Below are positions 25,605-34,440 of a stretch of DNA of 42,642 bases, piece after piece (position 1 is the stretch's first letter; every line of letters starts with the position of its first letter). The notes under the pieces are model-generated. The model saw only the letters and a program-made list of their open reading frames with translations, ran no database searches and was not told where the DNA came from. Source of the stretch: Pseudomonadota bacterium (lineage in GTDB: Bacteria > Pseudomonadota > Gammaproteobacteria > Steroidobacterales > Steroidobacteraceae); NCBI GenBank assembly GCA_023423065.1, contig JAFAGC010000040.1:1-42642 (forward strand). The letters run 5' to 3'. A program made the translations under genes and the position numbers.

Positions 25605-26507
25605 CTACTCTCTCGCCGCGGCCGCGAGGTACTCGTCGGCGCGCTCTCGCCAGGCGCGCCGCTCCAGCGGTTCCGCGAACGCACCATTCGCGCGCAATTT
25701 CGCGACCGAGTCCTGACGCGTCGCGATGGCCGCGGCCATGGTGCCCTGCACCGCAGACGCATCGATCATCCGGGCACTGGCGCGCATCTCCTCCGCGCGG
25801 CGCTTGCCGTGCTGGATCACGCGCGAGAACAGGTAGTCGCCCTGCTGTTCCCAGTCGAATTGCGGATAGGTCTCCTCGAGCGACGCGAGCACCTGGGCTT
25901 CGACGCCGAACAAACGCGCGGCCGTGAAGCTCTCGACGACCAGCGACTCGAGGCCCTTGATGATCACGCTGCGGCACAGCTTGATCGCGGACGCCACGCC
26001 GTACTCCTGCGAGGCGATCTCGACCGAACACCCGAGCGAACGCAGCAGCGCTTCGCCCTCCTTCGCGTGCGGACCACCCAGCAACATCGGCACGCGGATG
26101 CCGTGCGGCGGCACGGACGTCATGACCGCGGCTTCGATGTATCGACCCCCCGCGGCCGAAACGAGCGACGCGCACTCGATCTTGGTGGCCGGCGATGCGG
26201 AATTGAGGTCCACCACCCACTTGCCCGCGAGCGAGCCCGCGGAGACGGATCGCGCCGCGACCAGCGCCTGGTCCGCGGTCACCGCGCTGAAGACGAGATC
26301 GCAACTCTCCGGCAGGCCCGCGGCATCCGTGAGAAGTTCGACGCGCTGCGCGGCGGCGTGTTTTCGCATGGCCTCGCCGGCCGCGGCCTGGTGCAGCAAC
26401 AGGTCGAAAGTCGATAACTCGCACGCACCGTCGCGCGCGCGCAGGTCCGCCGCGAACCGCTGACCGACTTCACCGAATCCGAGGAATCCGATCCGGGTCG
26501 TGCTCAT
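25605..26507 (-). CDS. NAD(P)-binding dehydrogenase, DUF1932 type
   Basis: This is a 300-residue 6-phosphogluconate-dehydrogenase-like protein. The N-terminal Rossmann motif IGFLGFGEVGQRFA is at residues 5-18. The substrate-side VVDLNSASPATK and the GGRYIEAAVMTSVPPHGIRVPMLLGG stretch match the beta-hydroxyacid dehydrogenase family, with the usual catalytic lysine region in ASAIKLCRSVIIKGLESL. The helical C-terminal half fits DUF1932. The start at 26507 lies 2 bases after the ligI stop, so the genes are coupled. No step of the standard protocatechuate 4,5-cleavage pathway needs it, since LigC already oxidises the semialdehyde. It may act on a side product or on gallate-derived intermediates. 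Confidence 0.85.
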   Translation of the reverse strand: MSTTRIGFLGFGEVGQRFAADLRARDGACELSTFDLLLHQAAAGEAMRKHAAAQRVELLTDAAGLPESCDLVFSAVTADQALVAARSVSAGSLAGKWVVDLNSASPATKIECASLVSAAGGRYIEAAVMTSVPPHGIRVPMLLGGPHAKEGEALLRSLGCSVEIASQEYGVASAIKLCRSVIIKGLESLVVESFTAARLFGVEAQVLASLEETYPQFDWEQQGDYLFSRVIQHGKRRAEEMRASARMIDASAVQGTMAAAIATRQDSVAKLRANGAFAEPLERRAWRERADEYLAAAARE

Positions 26508-26509
26508 GA

Positions 26510-27403
26510 TCAGCTCCAGTACATGCGGGTCGGATTGTCGACGAGGATGCGCGCGCGGACCGCCGGGTCCGGACAGATCTCGCCCAACAGGTCGACCAGC
26601 TCGCCGTCGTTCGGCATGTCCTTCGTGATGTTCGGATGCGGCCAGTCCGTGCCCCACAGCAGCCGGTCCGGATCGATTTCGACCAGCGCCTGCGCGAACG
26701 GCACAGCGTCGCGGAACGGCCGCTTGCCCACCGAAACGCGCTCCGCGCCGCAGATCTTGATCCAGGCCAGGGGATTGGTCCGGAACAGCGCCAGCAGCGA
26801 TTGGAACGGCGCCTGCGCGAGACCATCCGCGGCCTTCACGCGCCCCATGTGATCGATGATGAACGGCACGTCGATGCGCGCGAGCAGTTCGCGCTGCTCG
26901 AGCAGATCGCCGGCGTCGAAGTGCAGCACGATGTGCCAGCCCAGTGGTTTGATGCGCGCCAGCAGCCGGTGGAACACCGCGAGATCCGGCACGCCGCCCA
27001 GGTGTTTGACGAAATTGAAGCGGATGCCGCGGATACCGCCCGCGTGCAGGCGTTCGAGCTCGCGGTCGGTGACCGAGTCCTCGACCACCGCCACGCCGCG
27101 ATACAGACCGCCGCTCGACGCGATGGCGTCGAGCGTCACGTCCATTTCGCTGCCGTGGCAGCTCGCATGCACGATCACCGCGCGGCTGATCCCGAGATGC
27201 GCGTGCAGCTTGCGCAGGTGCTCGACCGGCGCGTCGGGCGGCGTGTAGCTGCGGTTCGCGGCATATGGAAACTTCGCTGCCGGACCGAATACGTGGCAGT
27301 GCGCGTCGCAGGCGCCCGGCGGTAGTTCGATGCCCGGCTTGACCGGATCCGGATCGGGAGGAAGGCAGGATTTGTTGGGGTCGCGGGCCATCGTTGGGCT
27401 CAT
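26510..27403 (-). CDS. ligI: 2-pyrone-4,6-dicarboxylate hydrolase
   Basis: LigI opens the lactone ring of 2-pyrone-4,6-dicarboxylate (PDC) to give 4-oxalomesaconate. The 297-residue amidohydrolase-fold protein has GACDAHCHVFGPAAKFPYA at about 30-48, VIVHASCHGSEMD, IRFNFVKHLGG, FIIDHMGR and the catalytic WGTDWPHPN near residue 245. These match the metal-independent LigI group, in which an aspartate near the barrel end is essential. Its start overlaps the ligK stop as ATGA; a second ATG four codons later is also possible. The order ligU-ligK-ligI on one strand supports the role. Confidence 0.95.
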   Translation of the reverse strand: MSPTMARDPNKSCLPPDPDPVKPGIELPPGACDAHCHVFGPAAKFPYAANRSYTPPDAPVEHLRKLHAHLGISRAVIVHASCHGSEMDVTLDAIASSGGLYRGVAVVEDSVTDRELERLHAGGIRGIRFNFVKHLGGVPDLAVFHRLLARIKPLGWHIVLHFDAGDLLEQRELLARIDVPFIIDHMGRVKAADGLAQAPFQSLLALFRTNPLAWIKICGAERVSVGKRPFRDAVPFAQALVEIDPDRLLWGTDWPHPNITKDMPNDGELVDLLGEICPDPAVRARILVDNPTRMYWS

Positions 27404-28104
27404 TTCACGTCGTCGGCCGATTCGAAGTACTTCAGTCCGGCCGCCGCGAGCTTGCCGCGCATGTCGTAGATGTCGAGCCCGAGCTCGCCGGCGGCGAGCC
27501 GCCTGCGCTTGGACGTTTCGTTGTCCTCGCGCGCCTTCGCGGCGGCTGCGACTTCCATCGCCTTCGCGGCCGGCACGACCACGACGCCATCGTCGTCGCC
27601 CACGATCACGTCGCCGGGATTCACTTCCGCGCCCGCACAGACGACGGGCACGTTGACCGAGCCCACGTTCGCCTTGACCGTACCCTTCGCGTGCACGGCC
27701 TTCGACCAGACGGGAAAGTTCATCGTCGCGAGCTCCGCGATGTCGCGCACGCCGGCATCGATGACGAGACCCTTGCCGCCGCGCGCGCGGAACGAGGTCG
27801 CGAGCAGATCGCCGAACATCCCGTGATCGTCGGGCGCGGACAGCGCCATCACGACCACATCACCCTCCTGCAGCAGCTCCGCCGCCACGTGCAGCATCCA
27901 GTTGTCGCCGGGATGTTCGTAGACCGTGAGCGCCGTGCCGCACACGCGCGCGCCCGTGTAGACAGGCCGCATGTACGGCGCGAGCAGGCCCTTGCGCCCC
28001 ATCGCCTCGTGGATCGTGGCGACGCCGAACTGGCCGAGCGCGGCCACGGCCTCGGTGGGCGCGCGTTTGATGTTGCGGATTGCGATTCCGGATTTACCGA
28101 TCAT
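27400..28104 (-). CDS. ligK: 4-carboxy-4-hydroxy-2-oxoadipate aldolase
   Basis: LigK splits 4-carboxy-4-hydroxy-2-oxoadipate to pyruvate and oxaloacetate, the final step of the pathway. The 234-residue protein belongs to the RraA-like class II aldolases. The active-site segment GKGLVIDAGVRDIAELATMNFPVW contains the Arg-Asp pair that binds substrate and metal, and GDVIVGDDDGVVVVP is typical of the fold. The start at 28104 overlaps the ligU stop as ATGA with GGAAAG upstream; an ATG at 28119 has no ribosome-binding site. Members may also decarboxylate oxaloacetate. Confidence 0.95.
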   Translation of the reverse strand: MIGKSGIAIRNIKRAPTEAVAALGQFGVATIHEAMGRKGLLAPYMRPVYTGARVCGTALTVYEHPGDNWMLHVAAELLQEGDVVVMALSAPDDHGMFGDLLATSFRARGGKGLVIDAGVRDIAELATMNFPVWSKAVHAKGTVKANVGSVNVPVVCAGAEVNPGDVIVGDDDGVVVVPAAKAMEVAAAAKAREDNETSKRRRLAAGELGLDIYDMRGKLAAAGLKYFESADDVK

Positions 28105-29210
28105 GTGTCTGCTTTCCATGTGTCCGCGGGAATCATCACCTCGCCGCGCATGATGAGCCGCGCGGTGCGCAGCAGCGAAGCGCTCGCCACTTCCGCCGGC
28201 TTCGCGGCGTCCATCGTGAGCGTGACGGTGAATTCACCCGTGGGATGCTGAACCGAAAACGCCTTGCGCGCGCCCGGCGGCACCTGTGCGACGCTGTTGG
28301 CGACCGTGCCCGGCGTGACCGCCGCCGTCGCGACCGTCACCGCACCCAGCACGCCCACCGCCGAATGGCAATCGTGCGGGATGAACGTGCGGGTAGTTAT
28401 ATGCCCGCCTCCGCTTCCATCGGTGGAGCGCGGCGGCGCGACCAGGCACATCTTCGGCACGACCTTTTTCGCGACGTCGCCGAGTTTCATCGCGGGTCCC
28501 GCCTGCAGCCGGATCGACTCGATGCGCCGCTTGAGCGCGGCGTTCTTGTTGAGCTCGTCGCGCGACTCGTATCCGTTCGCGCCGAGATCCTGCGCGCGCA
28601 GGATCACGACCGGCATGCCGTTGTCGATGCACGTGACTTCGATACCGTCGAACGTGTCGACGAGATTTCCGGTCGGGAACAATGCGCCGCACACCGAGCC
28701 CGCGGTATCGAGAAAGCTGATGTTCACGGGCGAGGCGGTGCCCGGAACGCCGTCGATGCGCGCCGTGCCCGAATACTCCATGCGCCCATCGGGCGTCTGC
28801 ACTTCGATGTCGGACAACGTGCCGGTGTTGAGTGTCAGGACACGCAGCGTGGTCGTGCCCTGCTTCGCCTGAACCATGCCGCTCTCGATCGCGAACGGCA
28901 CGACGGCGGCCAGCATGTTGCCGCAGTTCGGCGTGGTATCCACCAGGGCTTCGCGCATCGACACCTGTGCGAACAGGAATTCGAGATCGACTCCGTCACT
29001 CTTGCCCGGCGCGACGATTCCGACCTTGCTCGTCAGCGGATCCGCGCCGCCAAGTCCGTCGATCTGTCGCGCATCGGGCGATCCCATGACGGCGAGCAGC
29101 ACGCGGTCGCGCGTCGCAATGTCGGTGGGCAGATCGCTCGCGCGAAAGAAGGGGCCGCGCGACGTGCCGCCGCGCATGAAAAAACAAGGGATCGGTCGCT
29201 GCTTCGACAT
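28101..29210 (-). CDS. ligU: 4-oxalomesaconate tautomerase
   Basis: LigU isomerises the keto form of 4-oxalomesaconate to the substrate of LigJ. The 369-residue protein has the PrpF-family opening IPCFFMRGGTSRGPFF and the active-site PNCGNMLAAVVPFAIE, with the cysteine used as acid/base in this family. GRMEYSGTARIDGVPGTASPVNI and DGSGGGHITTRTFIPHDCHSAVGVLGAVT support it. The start at 29210 is chosen because it begins MSKQRPIPCFFMRGG; the ribosome-binding site is weak. It heads the ligU-K-I block, 115 bases after TonB receptor 3, with a possible promoter and activator site in the gap. Confidence 0.92.
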   Translation of the reverse strand: MSKQRPIPCFFMRGGTSRGPFFRASDLPTDIATRDRVLLAVMGSPDARQIDGLGGADPLTSKVGIVAPGKSDGVDLEFLFAQVSMREALVDTTPNCGNMLAAVVPFAIESGMVQAKQGTTTLRVLTLNTGTLSDIEVQTPDGRMEYSGTARIDGVPGTASPVNISFLDTAGSVCGALFPTGNLVDTFDGIEVTCIDNGMPVVILRAQDLGANGYESRDELNKNAALKRRIESIRLQAGPAMKLGDVAKKVVPKMCLVAPPRSTDGSGGGHITTRTFIPHDCHSAVGVLGAVTVATAAVTPGTVANSVAQVPPGARKAFSVQHPTGEFTVTLTMDAAKPAEVASASLLRTARLIMRGEVMIPADTWKADT

Positions 29211-29221
29211 GTTCGCTGCAT

Positions 29222-29267
29222 ATAGTAACAGCGCCACCGCCTCTGCCCGATTGCACTCGGAATCGAG
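29222..29267 (-). promoter_or_regulatory. Candidate ligU promoter with activator-like motif
   Basis: On the minus strand a TACTAT -10 candidate (29222-29227) lies 11 bases before the ligU ATG. There is no good -35 box, but the 17-bp motif TTGCACTCGGAATCGAG (plus strand 29251-29267) occupies roughly -36 to -52. The same motif with two changes lies upstream of ligA at 37299-37315. A missing -35 plus a shared upstream motif is what an activator-dependent promoter looks like. Confidence 0.5.
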
Positions 29268-29325
29268 GGGGACGTTCCGTCACGATCGAGCCAGCAGCGC
29301 CGATCCCTTTCTCAGATGGACATCC

Positions 29326-31716
29326 TCAGAAGTTGAACGTCGCGCTGACCGCAACCGTCCGCGGCCGCGCGTAGATGATCTCCGCGTAGCCGGACGCAGT
29401 CGTGATCGACGAAGTTCCCGCCACCGGGTAGAGCTCGTCGGTGAGGTTGTTGCCGCTCAGCACGAAGCGCCACTTGTCGTCGTCCGACGTCAACGCGATC
29501 GAGGCGTTCACGAGAGTGACGGCATCGTTCTGCGCGACCTCGACCGAATTGCCCGCGTCGAAGAACTGCGAGTCGGTGTAGCTCACGTCGACACGCGGCG
29601 TGAGGCCCCAATTCGACGCGACGTGGAACTCGTAGGACATGCCCAGATGCCCCTGCCATTCCGGCGTGAACGGCAGCCGGCTGTTCAGCGTGGCCGTGGC
29701 GGTCGGCGTCACCGGGCCGAACGGCGGCGGCGGCGTGATTTCATCGAACTTCGAGTCGAGGTAACCGAGGCTCGCGTCCAGGCGGAACTCCGGCGTCGGC
29801 GCGTACTCGAGCTCGAGCTCGGCGCCGTCGATCGAGGCCACACCCGCGTTGAACAGCAGCGGAACCACACCCAACCGGTACGTCATCTGGATGTCGTCGT
29901 AGTCGGTCGTGAACACCGCGACGTTGAGGCGCAGCGTGTCGGTGGGATCGAGCTTCAATCCGAGCTCGAAGGTTTCCGCGGTTTCGGCCCCGAACGAGAT
30001 CGGCGCATTGCTCGGCGGCGCGGCGTTGTAGCGCTGGTTGAAGCCACCGCTCTTGAAGCCTTCCGCCCAGCTCAGGTACGTCATCACACGCTCGTTGAAG
30101 CGGTACTGCGCGCTCGCCGACTTGGTGGTCGACGAGAACTCACGCTCGAAACGGTTCGTGGTGAGGAACAGGCATCCCGTCTGGGTCGGCGGCGGTCCCG
30201 CGAACGGACACAACGCGGTCGGAATCGCCGGCTCCGGCGCGGTCGCAGGCGACACGTTGAACATGATGGACTGCAGCCCCTTGGTCTCCTTCGTGTAGCG
30301 CACACCGGCGCTGACGCTGAAGGCATCCGTGAGCTTGAAGGTCCACTCCGTGAACGCCGCGCGCGCCGTAGCGTCCATCGACACGCGCTGCGTGTCGTAG
30401 GAAGTGCCGGGATTGCCGAGCGGCACGAGCAGCCGGTCGAAGGAATCCTCGTCGAAGTAGTAAGCGCCGACCACGCCGTCGACGCGCGAGGTGTCGATGA
30501 CCGCCTGGAGTTCCTGGCTGAACTGTTCGCTCTCGCTGTCGTAGTTGGTGTGCAGGATCAGCAGCGGCGTATTGTCTGCGTCACGCGTGCCGGTCCACTC
30601 GAGCTTGCGCTTGGCGGTGATGGACTTGAGGGACAACGTATCGTTGATCCTCCAGTCCGCGATCAGCGATCCGCCCGTGTTCTCGAGCGTGCTCGACGCC
30701 GTGTACGTGCCGCCGTTCGTGAACGGCCCGAGGGCCTGCGCATCGTTGCCGCACCGCGGATCGGCGAGCGGGCCCACGCGCACCGGCGGCGGCAGGGGAT
30801 CCAGCATGTTCGGGCAGCCCGCGGCCTGGCTGGACGCGCCGACGAACGTCGCCGTTTCGTTGATGGACTGGAACACGAACGGCGAGCCGTTCTCGTCCTC
30901 GTTCGTATAGTCGCCGCGCAGGGTCAGCGTGAAATTGTCGCTCGGCTTCCAGCGCATGCCGAGCTGTGCCGTGTACATGTCCTCGTCGCCGAGATCCTTG
31001 CCGTCGAACGCGCGCTTCACGTAACCATCGCGCTGGCGGGCACCCGCGGCGATACGCGCGGAAAAGGTTTCGCCGAGCGGAATGTCGAAGGCGCCGAACA
31101 CTTCGCGCAGGTTGTCCTGCCCGGCGCCGACGCGCACGGTGTTGCCGGCGTCGTCTCCCGGAGCATTCGTCGTGAGCAGCACCGCGCCGCCGATCGTGTT
31201 GCGTCCGAACAGCGTGCCCTGCGGTCCGCGCAGGATCTGCACGCTCGCGATGTCACGGAAATCCATCGCACCGCCGACTGCGCGGCCCATGTACACATCA
31301 TCGATGTAGATGCCGACACCCGGATCCACCGCCGGCGTCGCATCCGTCTGGCCGATGCCGCGGATGAACACCTGCGCGGCGGAGTTGTTGCCGGTCAGCG
31401 TTCCGTAGCTGTGGAATTGCAGGTTCGGCGCGACCTTGTCGAGATCGGTCGTGCTGACTATCTGCTGGCGCTCGAGCGCCGCGGCGCTCAACGCCGTGAC
31501 GGCCACCGGCGTGTCCTGCAGCGACTCCTCGCGGCGGCGCGCGGTGACCATGATCTCGTCGAGCGTCTCCGGGCCCACCACCTGCGATTCACCCGCGGGC
31601 TGTTGCGCCAGCGCGATGTTCGAGATGGCGAACGTCGCGAGTCCGCAGACGGCCAGTGTGTGTGAACGTGAACGTTTTGAAATTGCCAGGCGTACCTGGC
31701 GCTTAAGGTCAAACAT
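29326..31716 (-). CDS. TonB-dependent outer membrane receptor 3
   Basis: This is a 796-residue receptor at the head of the minus-strand lig cluster. The start at 31716 has GGGGGAGG upstream and opens into a signal peptide (cleavage probably after NIALAQ). TonB-box-like TLDEIMVTARRREES, plug motifs VFIRGIGQTDATP, VGIYIDDVYMGR and VQILRGPQGTLFGRNTIGGAVLL, and a barrel ending TVAVSATFNF are seen. Its promoter overlaps a probable MarR operator and it is divergent from marR. Uptake of lignin-derived aromatics or their conjugates is likely from context. The true ligand is unknown. Confidence 0.93.
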   Translation of the reverse strand: MFDLKRQVRLAISKRSRSHTLAVCGLATFAISNIALAQQPAGESQVVGPETLDEIMVTARRREESLQDTPVAVTALSAAALERQQIVSTTDLDKVAPNLQFHSYGTLTGNNSAAQVFIRGIGQTDATPAVDPGVGIYIDDVYMGRAVGGAMDFRDIASVQILRGPQGTLFGRNTIGGAVLLTTNAPGDDAGNTVRVGAGQDNLREVFGAFDIPLGETFSARIAAGARQRDGYVKRAFDGKDLGDEDMYTAQLGMRWKPSDNFTLTLRGDYTNEDENGSPFVFQSINETATFVGASSQAAGCPNMLDPLPPPVRVGPLADPRCGNDAQALGPFTNGGTYTASSTLENTGGSLIADWRINDTLSLKSITAKRKLEWTGTRDADNTPLLILHTNYDSESEQFSQELQAVIDTSRVDGVVGAYYFDEDSFDRLLVPLGNPGTSYDTQRVSMDATARAAFTEWTFKLTDAFSVSAGVRYTKETKGLQSIMFNVSPATAPEPAIPTALCPFAGPPPTQTGCLFLTTNRFEREFSSTTKSASAQYRFNERVMTYLSWAEGFKSGGFNQRYNAAPPSNAPISFGAETAETFELGLKLDPTDTLRLNVAVFTTDYDDIQMTYRLGVVPLLFNAGVASIDGAELELEYAPTPEFRLDASLGYLDSKFDEITPPPPFGPVTPTATATLNSRLPFTPEWQGHLGMSYEFHVASNWGLTPRVDVSYTDSQFFDAGNSVEVAQNDAVTLVNASIALTSDDDKWRFVLSGNNLTDELYPVAGTSSITTASGYAEIIYARPRTVAVSATFNF

Positions 31717-31737
31717 GTCGATCCTCCCCCATCGGAA

Positions 31738-31762
31738 TGTTTGTATGTAGTGCATACTATTT
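31738..31762. promoter_or_regulatory. Probable MarR operator A over TonB receptor 3 promoter
   Basis: The core reads TTGTATGTAGTGCATACTAT and contains GTATG-N5-CATAC and TAGT-N4-ACTA dyads. It is identical at 23 of 25 positions to the site at 35985-36009. On the minus strand TTGCAA and TAGTAT, 18 bases apart, form a good promoter for the receptor whose -10 box lies inside the site, so a bound repressor would block it. Confidence 0.75.
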
Positions 31763-31825
31763 GGATTGCTAGCAAAGTTGCAAGCGAGTAGATTTCGCGA
31801 CCTGTTCCAAAGCGCTGGAAGACAA

Positions 31826-32311
31826 ATGCCGCGAAACGCCACGGTGAAGAAGGCCAGGCACCTCGAGCTGGCGGAGGGCCCCGATCTCATGTTCCAGGAG
31901 CTAGACGGGCTGCTCGGCTACCAGATGCGGCGCGCCCAGGGCGCCATGCATCGCGACTACATGGCGACTCTCACTGGACTCGATCTGACTCAGAAGCAGG
32001 CCGCCACGCTCTGGCTCATCCACGCCAATCCCGGCGTCTCGCAGGTGTCGGTCGCCTCCGCCCTCGGCATGGACCGCGCGACGATGATGGCCGTGACCGA
32101 CCGCCTCGAGGAGCGCGGCGTCGTCATCCGCAAGCGCTCGGAAGTCGACCGGCGCAAGCAGGAGCTCTACCTGACCCCGGCGGGCCAGCAGATGCTGCGC
32201 AAGGCAAAGTCGCGCATCGCGGAGCACGAGTCGAGATTCAAGGCGCTTTTCAAGCCGGCGGAGCTGGCTTCCTTCATCGAAGCGCTCAAGAAGATCCAGT
32301 CCCTGGGCTGA
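31826..32311 (+). CDS. MarR-family transcriptional regulator
   Basis: This is a 161-residue MarR-type winged-helix repressor. The DNA-binding part reads LTQKQAATLWLIHANPGVSQVSVASALGMDRATMMAVTDRLEERGVVIRKRSEVDRRKQELYLTPAG-like and is typical; the wing has the DRR motif. The start at 31826 has GGAAG about 6 bases upstream; the in-frame ATG at 31766 is less supported. It is divergent from TonB receptor 3 and coupled to the FadB-like gene. MarR proteins in hydroxycinnamate clusters (FerR/CouR/HcaR type) release DNA on binding the CoA ester. The CoA ligase nearby makes that mode attractive here. The two 25-bp sites in this window are its probable operators. Confidence 0.92.
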   Translation: MPRNATVKKARHLELAEGPDLMFQELDGLLGYQMRRAQGAMHRDYMATLTGLDLTQKQAATLWLIHANPGVSQVSVASALGMDRATMMAVTDRLEERGVVIRKRSEVDRRKQELYLTPAGQQMLRKAKSRIAEHESRFKALFKPAELASFIEALKKIQSLG

Positions 32312-32313
32312 AC

Positions 32314-34422
32314 ATGAGCGTCCATTTCGAGAAGCGCGACGCGGTTGCCGTCGCCATCGTCGATCGTCCCCCCGTCAATGCCATCGACTCCAGCGTGCGC
32401 GCCGGGTTGCTGGCCGCCGTGAAGCAGGCGGAAGCCGATTCGTCCGTCCGTGCGCTGGTGGTCGCGTGCCGCGGCCGCACGTTCATGTCCGGCGCCGATC
32501 TGTCAGAGCTCGGCTCGGAAATCCAGCCGCCCACCTACCCTGAAACGCTCGCCGCGCTCGAAAACTGCGCGATCCCCGTGATCGCCGCGTTGCACGGCAC
32601 CGCCCTCGGGGGCGGGCTCGAGATCGCGATGGCCTGTCATTACCGCGGTGCAACACGCGATGCACGCATGGGCATGCCCGAGATCACGCTCGGCATCCTG
32701 CCCGGCGCCGGCGGCACGCAACGTCTACCCCGGCTGGTGGGCAGCGAGCAGGCGCTCGAGCTACTGCTCAAGGGGGCGCCGATCGCCGCGCCGGCCGCGC
32801 TCGAGATGGGCCTCATCGACGAAGTCTTCGACGGCGACGCGCTCGCCGGCGGTATCGCGATGGCGCAGAAGCTCATCGCGGCGCGGGCCAAGGCCCGCCC
32901 CACCCGCTCGCTGCCGGTTCGCGGCAATCCGCTCGACGACGCCGCGATCGACGCGATCCTGCAGCGTCATGCGCGCGCCCTGAAGGGCCGCACGACGCAA
33001 GATGTAATCGTCGCCAGCATTCGCGCCGCTTCGACGCTCCCGTTCGACGAGGGCCTGCGCCTCGAAGCGAAGCTGTCGGCCGAATCGCTGCTGACGACCG
33101 AATCGCGCGCGCTGCGCCACGTGTTCTTCGCCGAACGCGAATGCGGTCGCATTCCCGGCCTGGCCTCGAACGACAAGGCGCCGGAGATCAAGCGCGCCGC
33201 CGTCATCGGCGCCGGCACCATGGGCAGCGGCATCGCGATGTCGCTCGCGGATGCCGGCATCCCGACGGCGCTGATCGAACAGAATTCGTCGGCGCTCGAG
33301 CGCGGACTCAAGAACATCCGCGACAACTACGAGGTCTCGCTCAAGCGCGGCCGCATCGACGCGTCAACGCTGCAATCGCGCGTGGCGCTGATCCATGGTT
33401 CCCTCGATGCGAGCGCGGCCAGCGGGGCCGATCTCGTCATCGAAGCCGTGTTCGAGGACTTCGCGCTCAAACGTTCGGTGCTCGAGAAGCTCGACCAGAT
33501 CATCGCGCCCAGCGCGCTGCTGGCTTCCAACACCTCGAGCCTCTCGCTGACCGCGCTCGCCGCGGCCACGAAACATCCCGAGCGCGTGGTCGGCCTGCAC
33601 TTCTTCAGCCCGGCGAACGTCATGCGCCTGCTCGAGATCGTTCGCGGTCGGCACACGTCGGACGCCACGCTCGTCGCAGCGCTCGCGCTCGCGAAGAAGC
33701 TGCGCAAGATCGGCGTGGTCGCGGGCGACGGCTTCGGCTTCATCGGCAATCGCATGATGCTCGACGGCTACTTCCGCGAGGCCGAACTGATGCTGTTGCA
33801 GGGAATCGCCCCGGCGCGCATCGACGCGGTGATGGAGAACTTCGGATTCGCGATGGGCCCGAACCGCGTCAACGACATGGCCGGCATCGACGTGGGCACG
33901 CGCGTGCGCACGGAACTCGCGAGGCGCGAGCAACGCGCCGCGCCGTATCACGCCGTTTCCGATGCACTGACCGCGCAGGGCAAGCTCGGCCAGAAGACCG
34001 GCCAAGGCATCTACCTGTACACCCCCGGCGATCGCACGCCACAGCCGAACCCGGGGCTGGACGCCTTCGTGCGCGAACTGGCCGCGCGCCACGACATCGC
34101 GCCGCGCGATGCGTCGGACGAAGAGATCGAGCAACGCTGCGTGTTGTCGCTGATCGTCGTCGGCGCCCGGATTCTCGAAGAAGGAGTTGCCTTCCGCGCG
34201 AGCGACATCGACGTCGTGTGGACCTCGGGTTACGGATTCCCGCGCTGGCGCGGCGGCCCGATGTGTTACGCGGACTCGCTCGGCCTCGATCGCGTGGTGC
34301 GGCAGGTGGAGAAACTGCAGTCGACGGGTGGCGGAGAGTACTGGGCGATCCCGGCGCTGTTGCGCGAGCTCGCCTCCTCCGGCCGCACGTTCGCCGACTG
34401 GGACCGCGAGCGGCGTAGTTAG
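32314..34422 (+). CDS. FadB-like enoyl-CoA hydratase / 3-hydroxyacyl-CoA dehydrogenase
   Basis: This is a 702-residue bifunctional beta-oxidation enzyme. The N-terminal crotonase domain (about 1-190) has the oxyanion-hole GTALGGGLEIAMA and MPEITLGILPGAGGTQRLPR, supplying both catalytic glutamates. The dehydrogenase part starts at about 290 with AVIGAGTMGSGIAMSLADAG, then LLASNTSSLS and VVGLHFFSPANVMRLLEIV with the catalytic histidine. The C-terminal helical domain carries GFIGNRMM and a repeat near 620-690. It is 2 bases after marR, so coupled. It could hydrate and oxidise hydroxycinnamoyl-CoA to the 3-keto ester. No thiolase is in the window. Confidence 0.93.
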   Translation: MSVHFEKRDAVAVAIVDRPPVNAIDSSVRAGLLAAVKQAEADSSVRALVVACRGRTFMSGADLSELGSEIQPPTYPETLAALENCAIPVIAALHGTALGGGLEIAMACHYRGATRDARMGMPEITLGILPGAGGTQRLPRLVGSEQALELLLKGAPIAAPAALEMGLIDEVFDGDALAGGIAMAQKLIAARAKARPTRSLPVRGNPLDDAAIDAILQRHARALKGRTTQDVIVASIRAASTLPFDEGLRLEAKLSAESLLTTESRALRHVFFAERECGRIPGLASNDKAPEIKRAAVIGAGTMGSGIAMSLADAGIPTALIEQNSSALERGLKNIRDNYEVSLKRGRIDASTLQSRVALIHGSLDASAASGADLVIEAVFEDFALKRSVLEKLDQIIAPSALLASNTSSLSLTALAAATKHPERVVGLHFFSPANVMRLLEIVRGRHTSDATLVAALALAKKLRKIGVVAGDGFGFIGNRMMLDGYFREAELMLLQGIAPARIDAVMENFGFAMGPNRVNDMAGIDVGTRVRTELARREQRAAPYHAVSDALTAQGKLGQKTGQGIYLYTPGDRTPQPNPGLDAFVRELAARHDIAPRDASDEEIEQRCVLSLIVVGARILEEGVAFRASDIDVVWTSGYGFPRWRGGPMCYADSLGLDRVVRQVEKLQSTGGGEYWAIPALLRELASSGRTFADWDRERRS

Positions 34423-34440
34423 CCGGTCAGGTCGGCAGGT

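Noticed and set aside
29219..29232. Third MarR half-site (TTACTAT) upstream of ligU
   Set aside because: Only seven bases match the operators and the same bases explain a -10 box better.
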